DNA of 64,000 nt. It comes from Candidatus Methylomirabilota bacterium (lineage in GTDB: Bacteria; Methylomirabilota; Methylomirabilia; Rokubacteriales; CSP1-6). A program made the position numbers and the translations under genes. Positions 52,047 to 60,977 of the stretch are shown here, piece after piece; positions within the stretch are counted from its first letter, which is position 1; each line of letters starts with the position of its first letter. Under the pieces are notes generated by a model. That model worked only from the letters and a program-made list of their open reading frames with translations, was not told the origin of the DNA and did not search any database. Where the stretch lies: positions 1 to 64,000 of the forward strand of contig DASTFB010000104.1 of assembly GCA_035709005.1 (NCBI GenBank), read 5' to 3'.

Positions 52047-54857
52047 CTACTGGATCCGATACGCTTCGTCGGCCGGGCGGAAGGCCCTGGGCAGCCACAG
52101 CGGGCGGCGCAGGTTGCCCGGGCCCGGTGCCGGACGGGTGAGGCTCAGCCACTCCCGATAGACCTCGTGGGCCTTGTTGGTGTCGACCACGATGTCGCCG
52201 TAGCGGTCGTCGGGGTCGGGCCGGGACACGCGAACTTTCTGATGCCAGCAGTGCTGGCCGCTGACCGGGTCGGGCTGCACGGGGAACGTCAGGTTCTGGT
52301 TGACGCCGGCCTCCGTCCACCAGACGCGCCGCGAGTCGGGATCGTCGCTGTCGAACGGCTCGATGCCGTGGATCTGCCGCATGCGCCACCGGCCGGGCTC
52401 GAGCTGCTTGAGGTCCACCAGCGCGGTGGACCAGCGCTCGCCTCCACTGTCCTCCTGAAGCCGCCAGCGTCCCAGGTGGTGGGAGCAGGCGATGACGCCC
52501 GGGCGAAGGCCTTCGGTGACCCATACCCGATCGACGAAATGGCCGATGGCCGTGCTGACCTTCAGCAGGTCGCCGGTCCGGGCCCCGACCCGCGCGGCGT
52601 CCTCGGGATGGATCCAGATCGGGTTGGTGTGAGAGATCTCGTAGAGCCACTTGGCGTTGCCCGAGCGGGTGTGGATCAGCGTGGGCAGGCGAAAGGTCGG
52701 GAGCAGGACCATCTCGCCACGGTCACGATCCAGGCGCGACCAGTGGACGTGACTGCGCAGGTAGTCGGGCACGGCCTGCTCCGGCCACTTCCAGTCGCTG
52801 AGCGTCGAGGAGAAGAATTCCAGCTTCCGGGACGGCGTGGGAAAGCCCGCCCGCACCGTTCCATCCACCTCGCAGCCGACCACCCGGCCATCTTTCGAGG
52901 CGAGCTTCGTGCGCGGATCGATCGAGGCGCCGGCCAGCGCGGCGGGCGCCAGCGCCTGCTCGTGAGGCCGGTACGGGCCCTCGTCGACGAGGAAGGAGCC
53001 GTACCGCCGCATGTAGCCCAGCGGGGTCAACCCCTCGGCCCGGGCGGCCTCCGGCAGCCCGGGCACGCTGTGCTCGAAGATCCAGCGATAGAACTCCTCG
53101 ATGCGGAGCTTTTCCCCGGGGCGGTAGGGCGACTCGAAGTAACGGCGGATGCCCAGGGCGCCGTCGGGGTCGATGCGCCAGGACAGCTCGATCCAGAACT
53201 CGTCCTCCTCCCACACCTGACCGAGGCCCGCCGCCTCGTGGGCCTGCCAGGTCCAGTCGAACGTGCGGCCCTGGCGCTCCAGGGCCACGCGAAGCACGGG
53301 TTGCCGGAATCCGATCCAGCGCGCGGCGTGGGTCTCCTGGGACATCAGGTCGTGGCGCTCGGAGGCGACTCCCATCGGCAATACGAAATCGGAGAACCAT
53401 GCCGTCTCGCTCCACACGGGAGTCAGACAGGCATGCCGCTCGATCTTGGCCTCGTCGGTCAGCATCTCGATCCACGACATGCCGTCGGGGTTCGTCCAGA
53501 CCGGGTTGTACACGCGGGTGAAGTACATGGCGAGCTTGCCGCGGCCCTCACGCAGGAAATGCGGCAAGAGATAGCTCATCTCGAAGAAGGCGAGCGGGTA
53601 CTCGCGGGGCATGAGCAGCTCGCTCCACACCTGAGCCGGCGGTGGCATGAGTGGCGGGGCGGGGATGAACTTGTTCCAGGCGTTCGGGGCCGTGCCGCCC
53701 TCCGCCCCCACCGCCCCCATGAGCACGACCAGCAGCTGCAGAGCCCGGGCGACCTGCCAGCCGCCCAGGTTGCCCGCCGCCGTGTTGCGCCAGATGTGGG
53801 TGGCCAGCGCCGGGCCGGCGTCGGCGATGGCCCGGGAGACCTCGACGATGGTGGCGGCGTCCACGCCGCTCTCCTGCTGGGCGAACTCGGGGGTGAACTG
53901 GGCATACCGTTCGTCGAGCGCTCGCTCGAAGGCCTCGAAGGTCACGGGCAGATCGGTTCGCTCGGCGCGCAGGTATTCTTCCCAGTTCACCCACCGCCGC
54001 ACGAACTCACGGTCGTAGCGGCGCTCCCGGATGAGCACGTGGGCCATGGCCAGCAGCACCGCCCCTTCCGTGCCCGGCCAGGGAGCCAGCCACCAGTCGG
54101 CCATGGCGGCGGTGTTGCTCAGGCGGGTGTCCATGACGCACACCCTGGCGCCCCGCATCTTGCCCTCGATGATCCGCTGGGCGTGCGGGTTGAAGTAGTG
54201 ACCGGTTTCCAGGTGGGAGGAGAGCAGGAGCATGAACCGGCTGTGGGCGTGGTCGGGCGACGGGCGATCCATCCCCATCCAGAAGGCGTAGCCGGCCCGC
54301 GCGCTCGCCGAGCAGACGTTGGTGTGGCTGTTGTGGCCGTCGATCCCCCAGGCGTGCAGCACCCGCTGCAAGTAGACGAGCTCGTGGCCGGGCCGGCCCA
54401 GGTGGTACATGACCTCCTGCGGGCGGCGCGCGACAAGCGCCTGGCGGATGCGGGCGGCGATGTCGTCGAGGGCCTCGTCCCACGTGACCCGTTCCCAGCG
54501 GCCCCCCCCGCGGGGACCGACGCGCCGGAGCGGGTAGCGGATCCGTTCCGGATCGTTCACCTGGTTCAGCGTGGCCGGACCCTTGGCGCAGGTGCGTCCG
54601 CGGCTGCCCGGATGCGCCGGATTGCCCTCGAACTTCTGAATCTGGAGCCGGTCACGGTCGACGTACGCGAGCAGGCCGCAAGCCGCCTCGCAGTTGAAGC
54701 AGATGGTCGGGATGAGGGAGTAGCGCCGCTTGACCTTGCGGGGCCACGCGGCGGGATCGTATTCCTCCCAATCGTCCCAGCGCTCCCGCGGCGGAAAGCT
54801 CATGAGCCCGCTGGCGGGCGGCGGCAGGTCGCGAGCGGTCGGGTTGAGCGGCTGCAT
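52047..54857 (-). CDS. Molybdopterin oxidoreductase, catalytic subunit (SoeA-like)
   Basis: A DMSO-reductase-family enzyme of 936 aa. The N-terminal [4Fe-4S] ligands are in CFNCEAACG and GRTCAKG (about residues 52-100). The likely Mo-coordinating Cys is in HTNVCSASARAGY. The cofactor-binding C-terminal domain begins near HTRSGNAKWLYEISHTNPIWIHPEDA. There is no twin-arginine signal, so the protein should stay in the cytoplasm, as SoeA does, unlike periplasmic thiosulfate or polysulfide reductases. Its ATG shares one base with the stop of the ferredoxin/NrfD gene. A sulfite-oxidising role is inferred from this and the operon; another substrate is possible. Confidence 0.88.
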   Translation of the reverse strand: MQPLNPTARDLPPPASGLMSFPPRERWDDWEEYDPAAWPRKVKRRYSLIPTICFNCEAACGLLAYVDRDRLQIQKFEGNPAHPGSRGRTCAKGPATLNQVNDPERIRYPLRRVGPRGGGRWERVTWDEALDDIAARIRQALVARRPQEVMYHLGRPGHELVYLQRVLHAWGIDGHNSHTNVCSASARAGYAFWMGMDRPSPDHAHSRFMLLLSSHLETGHYFNPHAQRIIEGKMRGARVCVMDTRLSNTAAMADWWLAPWPGTEGAVLLAMAHVLIRERRYDREFVRRWVNWEEYLRAERTDLPVTFEAFERALDERYAQFTPEFAQQESGVDAATIVEVSRAIADAGPALATHIWRNTAAGNLGGWQVARALQLLVVLMGAVGAEGGTAPNAWNKFIPAPPLMPPPAQVWSELLMPREYPLAFFEMSYLLPHFLREGRGKLAMYFTRVYNPVWTNPDGMSWIEMLTDEAKIERHACLTPVWSETAWFSDFVLPMGVASERHDLMSQETHAARWIGFRQPVLRVALERQGRTFDWTWQAHEAAGLGQVWEEDEFWIELSWRIDPDGALGIRRYFESPYRPGEKLRIEEFYRWIFEHSVPGLPEAARAEGLTPLGYMRRYGSFLVDEGPYRPHEQALAPAALAGASIDPRTKLASKDGRVVGCEVDGTVRAGFPTPSRKLEFFSSTLSDWKWPEQAVPDYLRSHVHWSRLDRDRGEMVLLPTFRLPTLIHTRSGNAKWLYEISHTNPIWIHPEDAARVGARTGDLLKVSTAIGHFVDRVWVTEGLRPGVIACSHHLGRWRLQEDSGGERWSTALVDLKQLEPGRWRMRQIHGIEPFDSDDPDSRRVWWTEAGVNQNLTFPVQPDPVSGQHCWHQKVRVSRPDPDDRYGDIVVDTNKAHEVYREWLSLTRPAPGPGNLRRPLWLPRAFRPADEAYRIQ

Positions 54858-56434
54858 CAGCTGAGCGGCACGGACTGACCGGCCCGGATCCAGAGATCCT
54901 CGTAGAGCCACAGGCCGCCGAGGGCCAGGAGCGCGGCGACGACGTTCAGCGGCGCCGACTCCCACTCGGTGGCGGCGATCCCAGCCGCGATCGGGGCCAG
55001 CACGCCGGCCGCGATGACGCCGCCCCACAACGGCAGGCGTAGCGGCCCCCGCCTGAGCAGCCGGGCCGCCAGGCCCGCGTCCTGGCTGGCGTGGCGGCTC
55101 AGGAGCTCGACCATCACCAGGCAGGCGTGAGCGGCGAGCGAGAGCACCAGCAGCGGCACCAGAAGACCGGCCTGGGGGCCGGCGTAATCGATGATCGTCG
55201 TCACGCCGCCCTCGGAGGTGACGGATGCCGGCGGGCGCTCCCACCCGGGCGCCGCGAGCAGGAGGACCGCGCTACCGGCGACCACGGCGGCGACGATGAG
55301 ATGCACCAGCTTCAGCGGGCTCTGCCAGAAGTCGCGGCCTTCGGCTTGCCCGAACAGGAAGGCGCTGTAGCCCGCGGTCGCCAGCGCCAGCAGCATCGCG
55401 GCGACAGCGAGCGGGCCGGCGATGACCGTTCCGGCCAGCGAAGTCAGGGCCCCGATGCCAACGACGGCGCCGAAGGCCATCAGGATCCAGGCGCCCCACA
55501 CCAGCCAGGACCGCCAGTTCGGCATGAGCAACAGGTAGTGGAAACGGTCCGGGCGCTTGAGGTCGGCGATGAGGAGTCCCGCGGTCAGGGCCAGGAGCAC
55601 CAGGCTGATGAGCGCGGCGACGAGTGTGGAGCGGGCGTCCGAGATCAGCGGCACGCCGACCAGGATGGCCCCGGCCGCAATGGATTTCGTCCACAGGTAG
55701 GTCGAGACCTTCCAGCCCCACGGGCGCGGCTGGTGAGGCACGTCGTACACCGTGCGCGCCCGGGCATGGTCGCCGGCGGCGTCTGCCTGCTGGCCCGAGA
55801 GCACCATGTCGACCAGGGAGAGCTCGTCCGCAGGGCGCTGGGCCCAGAGGTAGTGGGCCGTCGGGACCTGGAGCGACGGCGTCAGGGCCGCGGTGTCGGC
55901 GCCGATGTAGAAGACCTTGGGGCGTGTCCCCTGCTCCGGCTTCCGCACCTGCACCTGCTCGGTATCCACGAGCCGGGCGATCTGGCTCGTCGCATCGTCG
56001 AGGTCGCCGGCGATGATGGCCTGCTCGGGACAGACGATCACGCAGGCCGGCTCCAGCCCCAGCTCGGTGCGGTGGGCGCAGTAATGGCACTTGGCCGCCG
56101 TTCCGGTGGTCGGATCGATGTAGAGGGCGTCATAGGGGCAGGCCTGCATGCAGGACTTGCAGCCGATGCAGCGCTGGCCGTCGAAATCCACGATGCCGTC
56201 ACCGCGGCGGTAGAGGGCCACGGTGGGGCAGATGGTGACGCAGGGCGCGTCGTCACAATGGTTGCACCGCAGCACCGCGAAGTACCGGCGGGTGTGGGGC
56301 AGCGTCCCCCGCTCGACGTACTTCACCCAGGTCCGCGATGCGCCGAGGGGGACTTGATTCTCCTCCTTGCAGGCGACAGTGCAGGCGTGACAGCCGATGC
56401 ACCGGCGCTGATCGATCACGAAGCCGTATCGCAC
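54857..56434 (-). CDS. Fused four-cluster ferredoxin / NrfD membrane subunit (SoeBC-like)
   Basis: The 525-residue protein starts at a GTG. Residues 1-190 carry sixteen Cys in four groups (CIGCHACTVAC, CNHCDDAPCVTIC, CIGCKSCMQACP, CHYC...CVIVCP) for four [4Fe-4S] clusters. From about residue 235 it is a polytopic NrfD/PsrC-type quinone-binding membrane domain with about eight helices (STYLWTKSIAAGAILVGVPL onward). It would pass electrons between the cytoplasmic molybdoenzyme and the quinone pool. In SoeABC these two parts are separate proteins, so the fusion is notable. It is coupled to the gene on either side (1-bp overlap and 10-bp gap). Confidence 0.92.
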   Translation of the reverse strand: MRYGFVIDQRRCIGCHACTVACKEENQVPLGASRTWVKYVERGTLPHTRRYFAVLRCNHCDDAPCVTICPTVALYRRGDGIVDFDGQRCIGCKSCMQACPYDALYIDPTTGTAAKCHYCAHRTELGLEPACVIVCPEQAIIAGDLDDATSQIARLVDTEQVQVRKPEQGTRPKVFYIGADTAALTPSLQVPTAHYLWAQRPADELSLVDMVLSGQQADAAGDHARARTVYDVPHQPRPWGWKVSTYLWTKSIAAGAILVGVPLISDARSTLVAALISLVLLALTAGLLIADLKRPDRFHYLLLMPNWRSWLVWGAWILMAFGAVVGIGALTSLAGTVIAGPLAVAAMLLALATAGYSAFLFGQAEGRDFWQSPLKLVHLIVAAVVAGSAVLLLAAPGWERPPASVTSEGGVTTIIDYAGPQAGLLVPLLVLSLAAHACLVMVELLSRHASQDAGLAARLLRRGPLRLPLWGGVIAAGVLAPIAAGIAATEWESAPLNVVAALLALGGLWLYEDLWIRAGQSVPLS

Positions 56435-56444
56435 GGGTCGGGCG

Positions 56445-57230
56445 CTACCGCACGGCCACGTCCCACCAGACGCGGGCCGCGGTGAGCGTGATGAACATGA
56501 GCAGGATGAGGCGCAGCGGCCAGACGCCCAGGCGCCGGCTCACCGCCGCGCCGAGGGGGGCGCCCGGCAGAGCGCCCAGGGCCACGGCGGCCGCCGGCCC
56601 TGGCGGAACCTGACCGGTGATCAGCTTGCCGGCGACGCCCGCGATGGCCGCCACGGCGGTGATGGCCAGCGAGCTGCCGATGGTCACGCGGATGGGAACG
56701 CCGACAACCACGAGGAGGAGCGGCACGAGGAGGAAGGCTCCGCCCGCGCCCACGAAGCCGGCGGCAAGACCGACGGCGCCGGCCACGGCGACGATGCGCG
56801 CCGGGCTGTATCGCGTCCGCTCGCCTGCGTGAACGGGCTCGACAGAATCCAGCGGGATCAGCATGAGGACGATCGCCACGGTGACCATCAGCGCGAAGAC
56901 CACGAGCAGCCATCGCTCGGGGGCGTACTTCGACAGCAGGGCGCCGAGGAACGACGCCACGGCCATGGCGGTACCTCCGATCCAGGCCAGGTCGACGTTC
57001 ACGGCGTCGTACCGCCGGTGCGCCAGCATCCCCGTCAGCGACGCCACGAAAACCTGGACCATGGTGATGGCGGCGACCGTCTTGACGTCGAGGCTGCCGA
57101 CTCCGAGCAGGGGCGGCACGTAGAGGAGCAGCGGGATCATGATGAGCGCGCCCCCGATGCCCAGCAGGCCGGCGGCGAAGGCTCCGGCTACGCCGAGACC
57201 GAAGAGCGTCGCCGCCATGATGGCCGACAT
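56445..57230 (-). CDS. TauE/SafE-family anion exporter
   Basis: A 261-residue inner-membrane protein with about eight helices. The repeated family motif is seen in GLLGIGGALIMIPLLLYV (about residues 20-38) and VGAGGAFLLVPLLLVVVGVPIRVTIGSSLAITA (about 160-195). Members export sulfite, sulfoacetate or related organosulfur anions. Placed between the cytochrome c and the ferredoxin/NrfD genes, it probably moves sulfite or a similar product. Its ATG directly abuts the stop of the cytochrome gene. Confidence 0.9.
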   Translation of the reverse strand: MSAIMAATLFGLGVAGAFAAGLLGIGGALIMIPLLLYVPPLLGVGSLDVKTVAAITMVQVFVASLTGMLAHRRYDAVNVDLAWIGGTAMAVASFLGALLSKYAPERWLLVVFALMVTVAIVLMLIPLDSVEPVHAGERTRYSPARIVAVAGAVGLAAGFVGAGGAFLLVPLLLVVVGVPIRVTIGSSLAITAVAAIAGVAGKLITGQVPPGPAAAVALGALPGAPLGAAVSRRLGVWPLRLILLMFITLTAARVWWDVAVR

Positions 57231-57815
57231 TCAGCGCTGGCTTGAAAAGTACGCGGCCAGGTCGGCCAGCGTGTCGTCTGGGATCGTCTTCATCAACGTT
57301 TTGACGGGCTTGAGCCGCTCATCCCCGGGGCTGCGCCGGTCCTGTTTGAAGAGCAGCATCTGGTTGCGCAGGTAGCCGGGAGGTTGGCCGCGCAGATCGG
57401 GCACCAGCTTGGCCGCGTCGCCCTGGCCGCGGTCGCCGTGACAGATGGAGCACTGGGTGGCCGCGGCCCGGCCCCGCTCGGCGGCGGCCGCGTCGACCTT
57501 CACCGCGGTGGCCGTGCGCGGCTGGGCGGCGAAGTAGGCGGCGATGTCGTCGACGCCGAGGGTGAGCACCTGCTTGGCGTAAGGCTCCATCTCGGGCGAC
57601 GGGCGCCGTCCCGCCGCATAGTCCTCGATGGCCTTCTTGAAGTAGGCGGCGGACATGCCGGCCAGGATGGGCATGCTGTCCGACGGGCTCTGCCCCTGAG
57701 GACCGTGGCAGACGACGCAATTGAGGGTCTTCAGCGCGCCCGGGCCGTCGAGCGGTCCGGCCCCGGCGACCCCGCCGGCGGCGAGCACGAGGAACACCGC
57801 GAGGATGATCTGCAT
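57231..57815 (-). CDS. Dihaem cytochrome c (FccA/c4-like)
   Basis: The ATG at 57815 (RBS ggagg) precedes a signal peptide (IILAVFLVLAAGGVAGA), so the 194-residue product is periplasmic. Two haem-binding sites are seen: CVVCHG (about residue 33) and CSICHG (about 122), each followed by a c4-like fold with Met-containing segments (SMPILAG; VPDLRGQP). It lies 10 bp after fccB and most likely accepts electrons from it, as FccA does in flavocytochrome c sulfide dehydrogenase. A free c4-type carrier is the alternative. Confidence 0.92.
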   Translation of the reverse strand: MQIILAVFLVLAAGGVAGAGPLDGPGALKTLNCVVCHGPQGQSPSDSMPILAGMSAAYFKKAIEDYAAGRRPSPEMEPYAKQVLTLGVDDIAAYFAAQPRTATAVKVDAAAAERGRAAATQCSICHGDRGQGDAAKLVPDLRGQPPGYLRNQMLLFKQDRRSPGDERLKPVKTLMKTIPDDTLADLAAYFSSQR

Positions 57816-57825
57816 CGTGCCTCCT

Positions 57826-59088
57826 TCAGGCCAGCATGTCTCGCCAGATGCTGGTGGCCCAACCAATCGCGTTCTGGGCGACGGCGGCGCTCTGGCCCGG
57901 CGTGAGCTTTTGCTCGATCTGCACGACCTTGCCCCCTTCGATCTTGTAGGCGTTGACCACGGCGATCGCCTCGCGGTCGTTGACCCAGCTGTAGCAGGTG
58001 TTGCCGGGGGGCAGGACCGGCGGCTGCTTGTCCTGGATCAGATGCGCGACGGCCACGGCGCAGATCTTCCCCATGGCATTGGCGATGTTGCCCGATTTGG
58101 GCACGGGCAGGCCGGTCGTGGAGTCGCCCACCACGTGGACGTTCGGGTGCTTGACCGATTCGTAGGTGACGTGGTTCACCTCGCACCAGCGCTTGTCGGC
58201 CCCGACCAGGTCGGCCTGCGCGGCGATGGCCCCGGCGCGCTGGGGCGGGATGAGATTGACGACGTCGTACGTGACCTTGTCGCCGAACTCCGTGGTGACT
58301 TCCCGCCGGCCGGGATCCACTTTGGCCACCTTGCTCGACCCGCGATACTCGAGGTTCGGATAGGCCTTCCAGGCCGCGCGGAAGAGGCCCGCCTTGGAGA
58401 TGACGTTCGGGTTGGCGTCGAGCACGATCAGCTTGGCTTTCGGCTTGTGCGTCTTCAGATACCAGGCGACCTGGCACGCCCGCTCGTAGGGGCCGGGCGG
58501 GCAGCGGAAGGCGGCCGGCGGAATGGAGAGGACGAACACGCCGCCGTCGGGCATGGCGGCGAGCTGCCGGGCCAGCTCGACGGTCTGCGGCCCGGCCTTC
58601 CAGGCGTGCAGGACTTTGTCCCGGTTCTCGACCAGCCCCTCGACCTGACTCCACTGGAACTCGACTCCCGGCGACGCGATGAGGCGGTCGTACGCGAGGT
58701 ACCCTTCGCCGACCCTAACGCGCCGGGCCGCGGGATCGATGGCGGTCACCGTCTCGTGGATCACGTCGACGCCGTGCTTCCGCAGCCCGCCATAATCGAA
58801 GGTCATGCTGTCGATGGTCCGCACCCCGCTCAGCACGAGGTTGCTGAACGGGCACGACACGAACGTGCGATTGGGCTCGAACAGGATGACCTCGATCGAG
58901 GGATCGGCCAGGCGGGCGTACTTCGCCGCGGTGGCGCCGCCCCAGCCGCCGCCGACGATGACGACGCGCCGTCCCCTCTTGGGCCGGAAGTCCCCCTTCA
59001 TCGGCCGGGCGCAGCCGGCGCCGAGGCCACCCGCGGCCAGCGCGGTCCCGCCCACCTGCAAGAATCGCCGACGTGTCATCAGCGCCAT
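57826..59088 (-). CDS. fccB: Sulfide dehydrogenase flavoprotein (FccB/SoxF-like)
   Basis: It oxidises sulfide to sulfur in the periplasm and passes electrons to cytochrome c. The N-terminus has a twin-arginine signal (MTRRRFLQVGGTALAAGGLG) with the RR motif. The FAD motif is VVIVGGGWGGATAAKYAR (about residues 40-57). The redox-active Cys lie in FVSCPFSNLVLSG, AFRCPPGPYERACQ and GNTCYSWVNDREA. The 420-residue length and the CPPGPYERA motif favour FccB over sulfide:quinone reductase. The operon partner cytochrome c is directly downstream. Confidence 0.94.
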   Translation of the reverse strand: MALMTRRRFLQVGGTALAAGGLGAGCARPMKGDFRPKRGRRVVIVGGGWGGATAAKYARLADPSIEVILFEPNRTFVSCPFSNLVLSGVRTIDSMTFDYGGLRKHGVDVIHETVTAIDPAARRVRVGEGYLAYDRLIASPGVEFQWSQVEGLVENRDKVLHAWKAGPQTVELARQLAAMPDGGVFVLSIPPAAFRCPPGPYERACQVAWYLKTHKPKAKLIVLDANPNVISKAGLFRAAWKAYPNLEYRGSSKVAKVDPGRREVTTEFGDKVTYDVVNLIPPQRAGAIAAQADLVGADKRWCEVNHVTYESVKHPNVHVVGDSTTGLPVPKSGNIANAMGKICAVAVAHLIQDKQPPVLPPGNTCYSWVNDREAIAVVNAYKIEGGKVVQIEQKLTPGQSAAVAQNAIGWATSIWRDMLA

Positions 59089-59106
59089 GATCCCTCCCGC
59101 CTGCGG

Positions 59107-60270
59107 TCAGCTCAGCGCCGACAGCTTGCCCGTCTGCTCGTTCCAGGTGGCGGCCAGGGCCCACGCCGCCGCCACGCCCAGGATCACCAGCAGGGCCGCG
59201 CCCCAGCCCAGGACGGCCGGGAGAAAGACGGCGACGCCCAGGGCGCCGCCGAGGCCGAGCTGGGTCAGGGCCAGCCGCGCCAGCGAGGCCCCCAGGGCGA
59301 AGCACGCGACGGCCACCCACAGCTTCACGTGCCCTTCCCCGGCACGCCAGATCGAGCCGGCTCCGCAGCCGCCGGCCAGCGTCATGCCGATGCCGAACAG
59401 CAGGCCACCCACCAGCGCGCCGGGCCCGGCGGCGGCGAAGACCCACTCCGACCGATCCTTGAGATCCGTGAACTTGAGGATGGCGAAACCGAGCGTGCTG
59501 ATGCCCAGGGCCAGCGCGGTGGCCCGCGTGTGCGCGGCGTCGCCGGTCATGAAGGGCTCGCGGAAGGCCCGGACCAGGCAGAAGCGTGAGCGCTGGAAGA
59601 TGATCCCGAACACGCCGCCGAAGAGCAGGAAGACGCCCTGGTTCGCGTACCCCGCTCCGCTGTACGCGAACGGCAGGGTGAGCAACGCCAGCAGCAGCAG
59701 CCCGCCCGCCAGCGGTTGGCGGCGTCCGCCGTGGGCCGCCGCGTAGACGCGCGCCGGCCCGGACGACCATGACGGCCGGTGGCCGATCTCCCAGATCAGA
59801 TAGCGGATGGCCAGGAACGCGCCGGCGCCGAGCCCCAGCATCATGCCGAGGCCGGCCAGCGACAGGGCGCTCGTCGCCGAGAAGAATCCGCCGATGTTGC
59901 AGCCGAAGGCCAGGATGGCGCCTCCGCCCATGAGCAGCCCGCCGACCGCGCCCTTCACCAGCTCCCCGGCCGGCGGCACCCGGATGGCGAACTCTCGGCT
60001 GAGCAGGGCGGCGGCCAGCCCGCCGAGCAACACACCCAGATTCAGGAGCGAGCCCGAGTAGAACCACGGCGGCAACAGGTCGGGACGATGCAGCACGCCC
60101 AGCCCGACGAGCACCCAGTCGCCCCAGTTGCGCAGCCCGTCGGAGGCCGTCCACGGTCGGTCGAAGGCGAACAGGAACACGTTGACCGTGGCCACCAGGA
60201 CAGCGGCGCCCCACACCGGCCAGGGGCGTCCGACCAACGCGTCGTACTGCCCGGCGAAGACGCCGCTCAT
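59107..60270 (-). CDS. YeeE/YedE-family transporter (TsuA-like, thiosulfate or other sulfur compound)
   Basis: A polytopic inner-membrane protein of 387 aa from the ATG at 60270; an in-frame ATG 21 bp earlier is possible. Conserved Cys motifs of the TsuA/YeeE family are present: LAFGCNIGGFFSA (about residue 100), QRSRFCLVRAF (about 222), and LAGGCGAGSIWRAGEG (about 300). These thiols relay thiosulfate by hydrogen bonding in TsuA. It heads the sulfur operon, 18 bp before fccB, and would bring sulfur substrate into the cell. A selenium-related YedE is less likely in this context. Confidence 0.9.
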   Translation of the reverse strand: MSGVFAGQYDALVGRPWPVWGAAVLVATVNVFLFAFDRPWTASDGLRNWGDWVLVGLGVLHRPDLLPPWFYSGSLLNLGVLLGGLAAALLSREFAIRVPPAGELVKGAVGGLLMGGGAILAFGCNIGGFFSATSALSLAGLGMMLGLGAGAFLAIRYLIWEIGHRPSWSSGPARVYAAAHGGRRQPLAGGLLLLALLTLPFAYSGAGYANQGVFLLFGGVFGIIFQRSRFCLVRAFREPFMTGDAAHTRATALALGISTLGFAILKFTDLKDRSEWVFAAAGPGALVGGLLFGIGMTLAGGCGAGSIWRAGEGHVKLWVAVACFALGASLARLALTQLGLGGALGVAVFLPAVLGWGAALLVILGVAAAWALAATWNEQTGKLSALS

Positions 60271-60344
60271 GACGGGCGCAGAGTGTAGCATGCGCGAAGC
60301 CGCCGGCTCCCAGACCGCCCGGACGCCGGCGGCGTTCCGCTCGA

Positions 60345-60722
60345 TCAGCGCAGCGCGGATTCTAGACTGGGCGCCTGGGTCACGTGCAGCTTCGCGACCA
60401 TCTCGTTGATCGGCTGCACCATCTGGCTCATGTGATGAACGGCCCGGCCCAGCGCGTCGGTCACGGCCGCTTGCTCCGACTTGAGGAACTCGTACTGGCC
60501 GCGCAGCGTCTCCAGATCCGACTGCAGCGTCCCGAGCTCTCGGCGCAGCGCCGTCACCTCTTCCCGCGCGCGGTCGGACTCCTCCTGGGCCCCCGTGAGC
60601 TTGTCCCGCAGCCGCTGGTTGTCCTCCAGCACACTGGGGATAGTGCGGCCCAGCAGGAGTTGACTCTCTTCGATCCAGCGCTCGATCTGCTGCCGGGCTT
60701 CGGACGTCTCCACGATGCTCAT
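60345..60722 (-). CDS. Coiled-coil protein of unknown function
   Basis: The ATG at 60722 gives 125 residues, mostly one long coiled coil (DNQRLRDKLTGAQEESDRAREEVTALRRELGTLQSDLETLRGQYEFLKSEQ). A short C-terminal helix (AVHHMSQMVQPINEMVAKLHV) follows. There is no signal peptide or membrane helix. Codons upstream of this ATG show no conservation-like pattern. It is 75 bp upstream of the YeeE gene on the same strand; whether it belongs to that operon is unclear. Confidence 0.7.
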   Translation of the reverse strand: MSIVETSEARQQIERWIEESQLLLGRTIPSVLEDNQRLRDKLTGAQEESDRAREEVTALRRELGTLQSDLETLRGQYEFLKSEQAAVTDALGRAVHHMSQMVQPINEMVAKLHVTQAPSLESALR

Positions 60723-60977
60723 CCTGATCTGTCCCCCCTTGTCCGGTTCGGACGACCCCGGGGTCGCCGACCCGGGGTGGTCGCCAATGATCACGTCGTG
60801 CGGCGACTCGGTGCGCGCGCCGCGCGTGGCCGCACGGCGGAACAGGAAGTTGCGCGGGAAAGTCCTCTTGAACACCGCGTCAGCGTGTCGAGAGACGAGC
60901 CGAAGAAGTACCCAACATCTTGCGTGCTGCGGAATCTATCACGCAGCATTTCGCGGGCGCAAGAGTTTCCTGCGCGC

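Noticed and set aside
54858-55244. N-terminal extension of the molybdoenzyme
   Set aside because: It overlaps the membrane subunit's coding sequence and shows no homology; the ATG at 54857 is coupled to the upstream stop.
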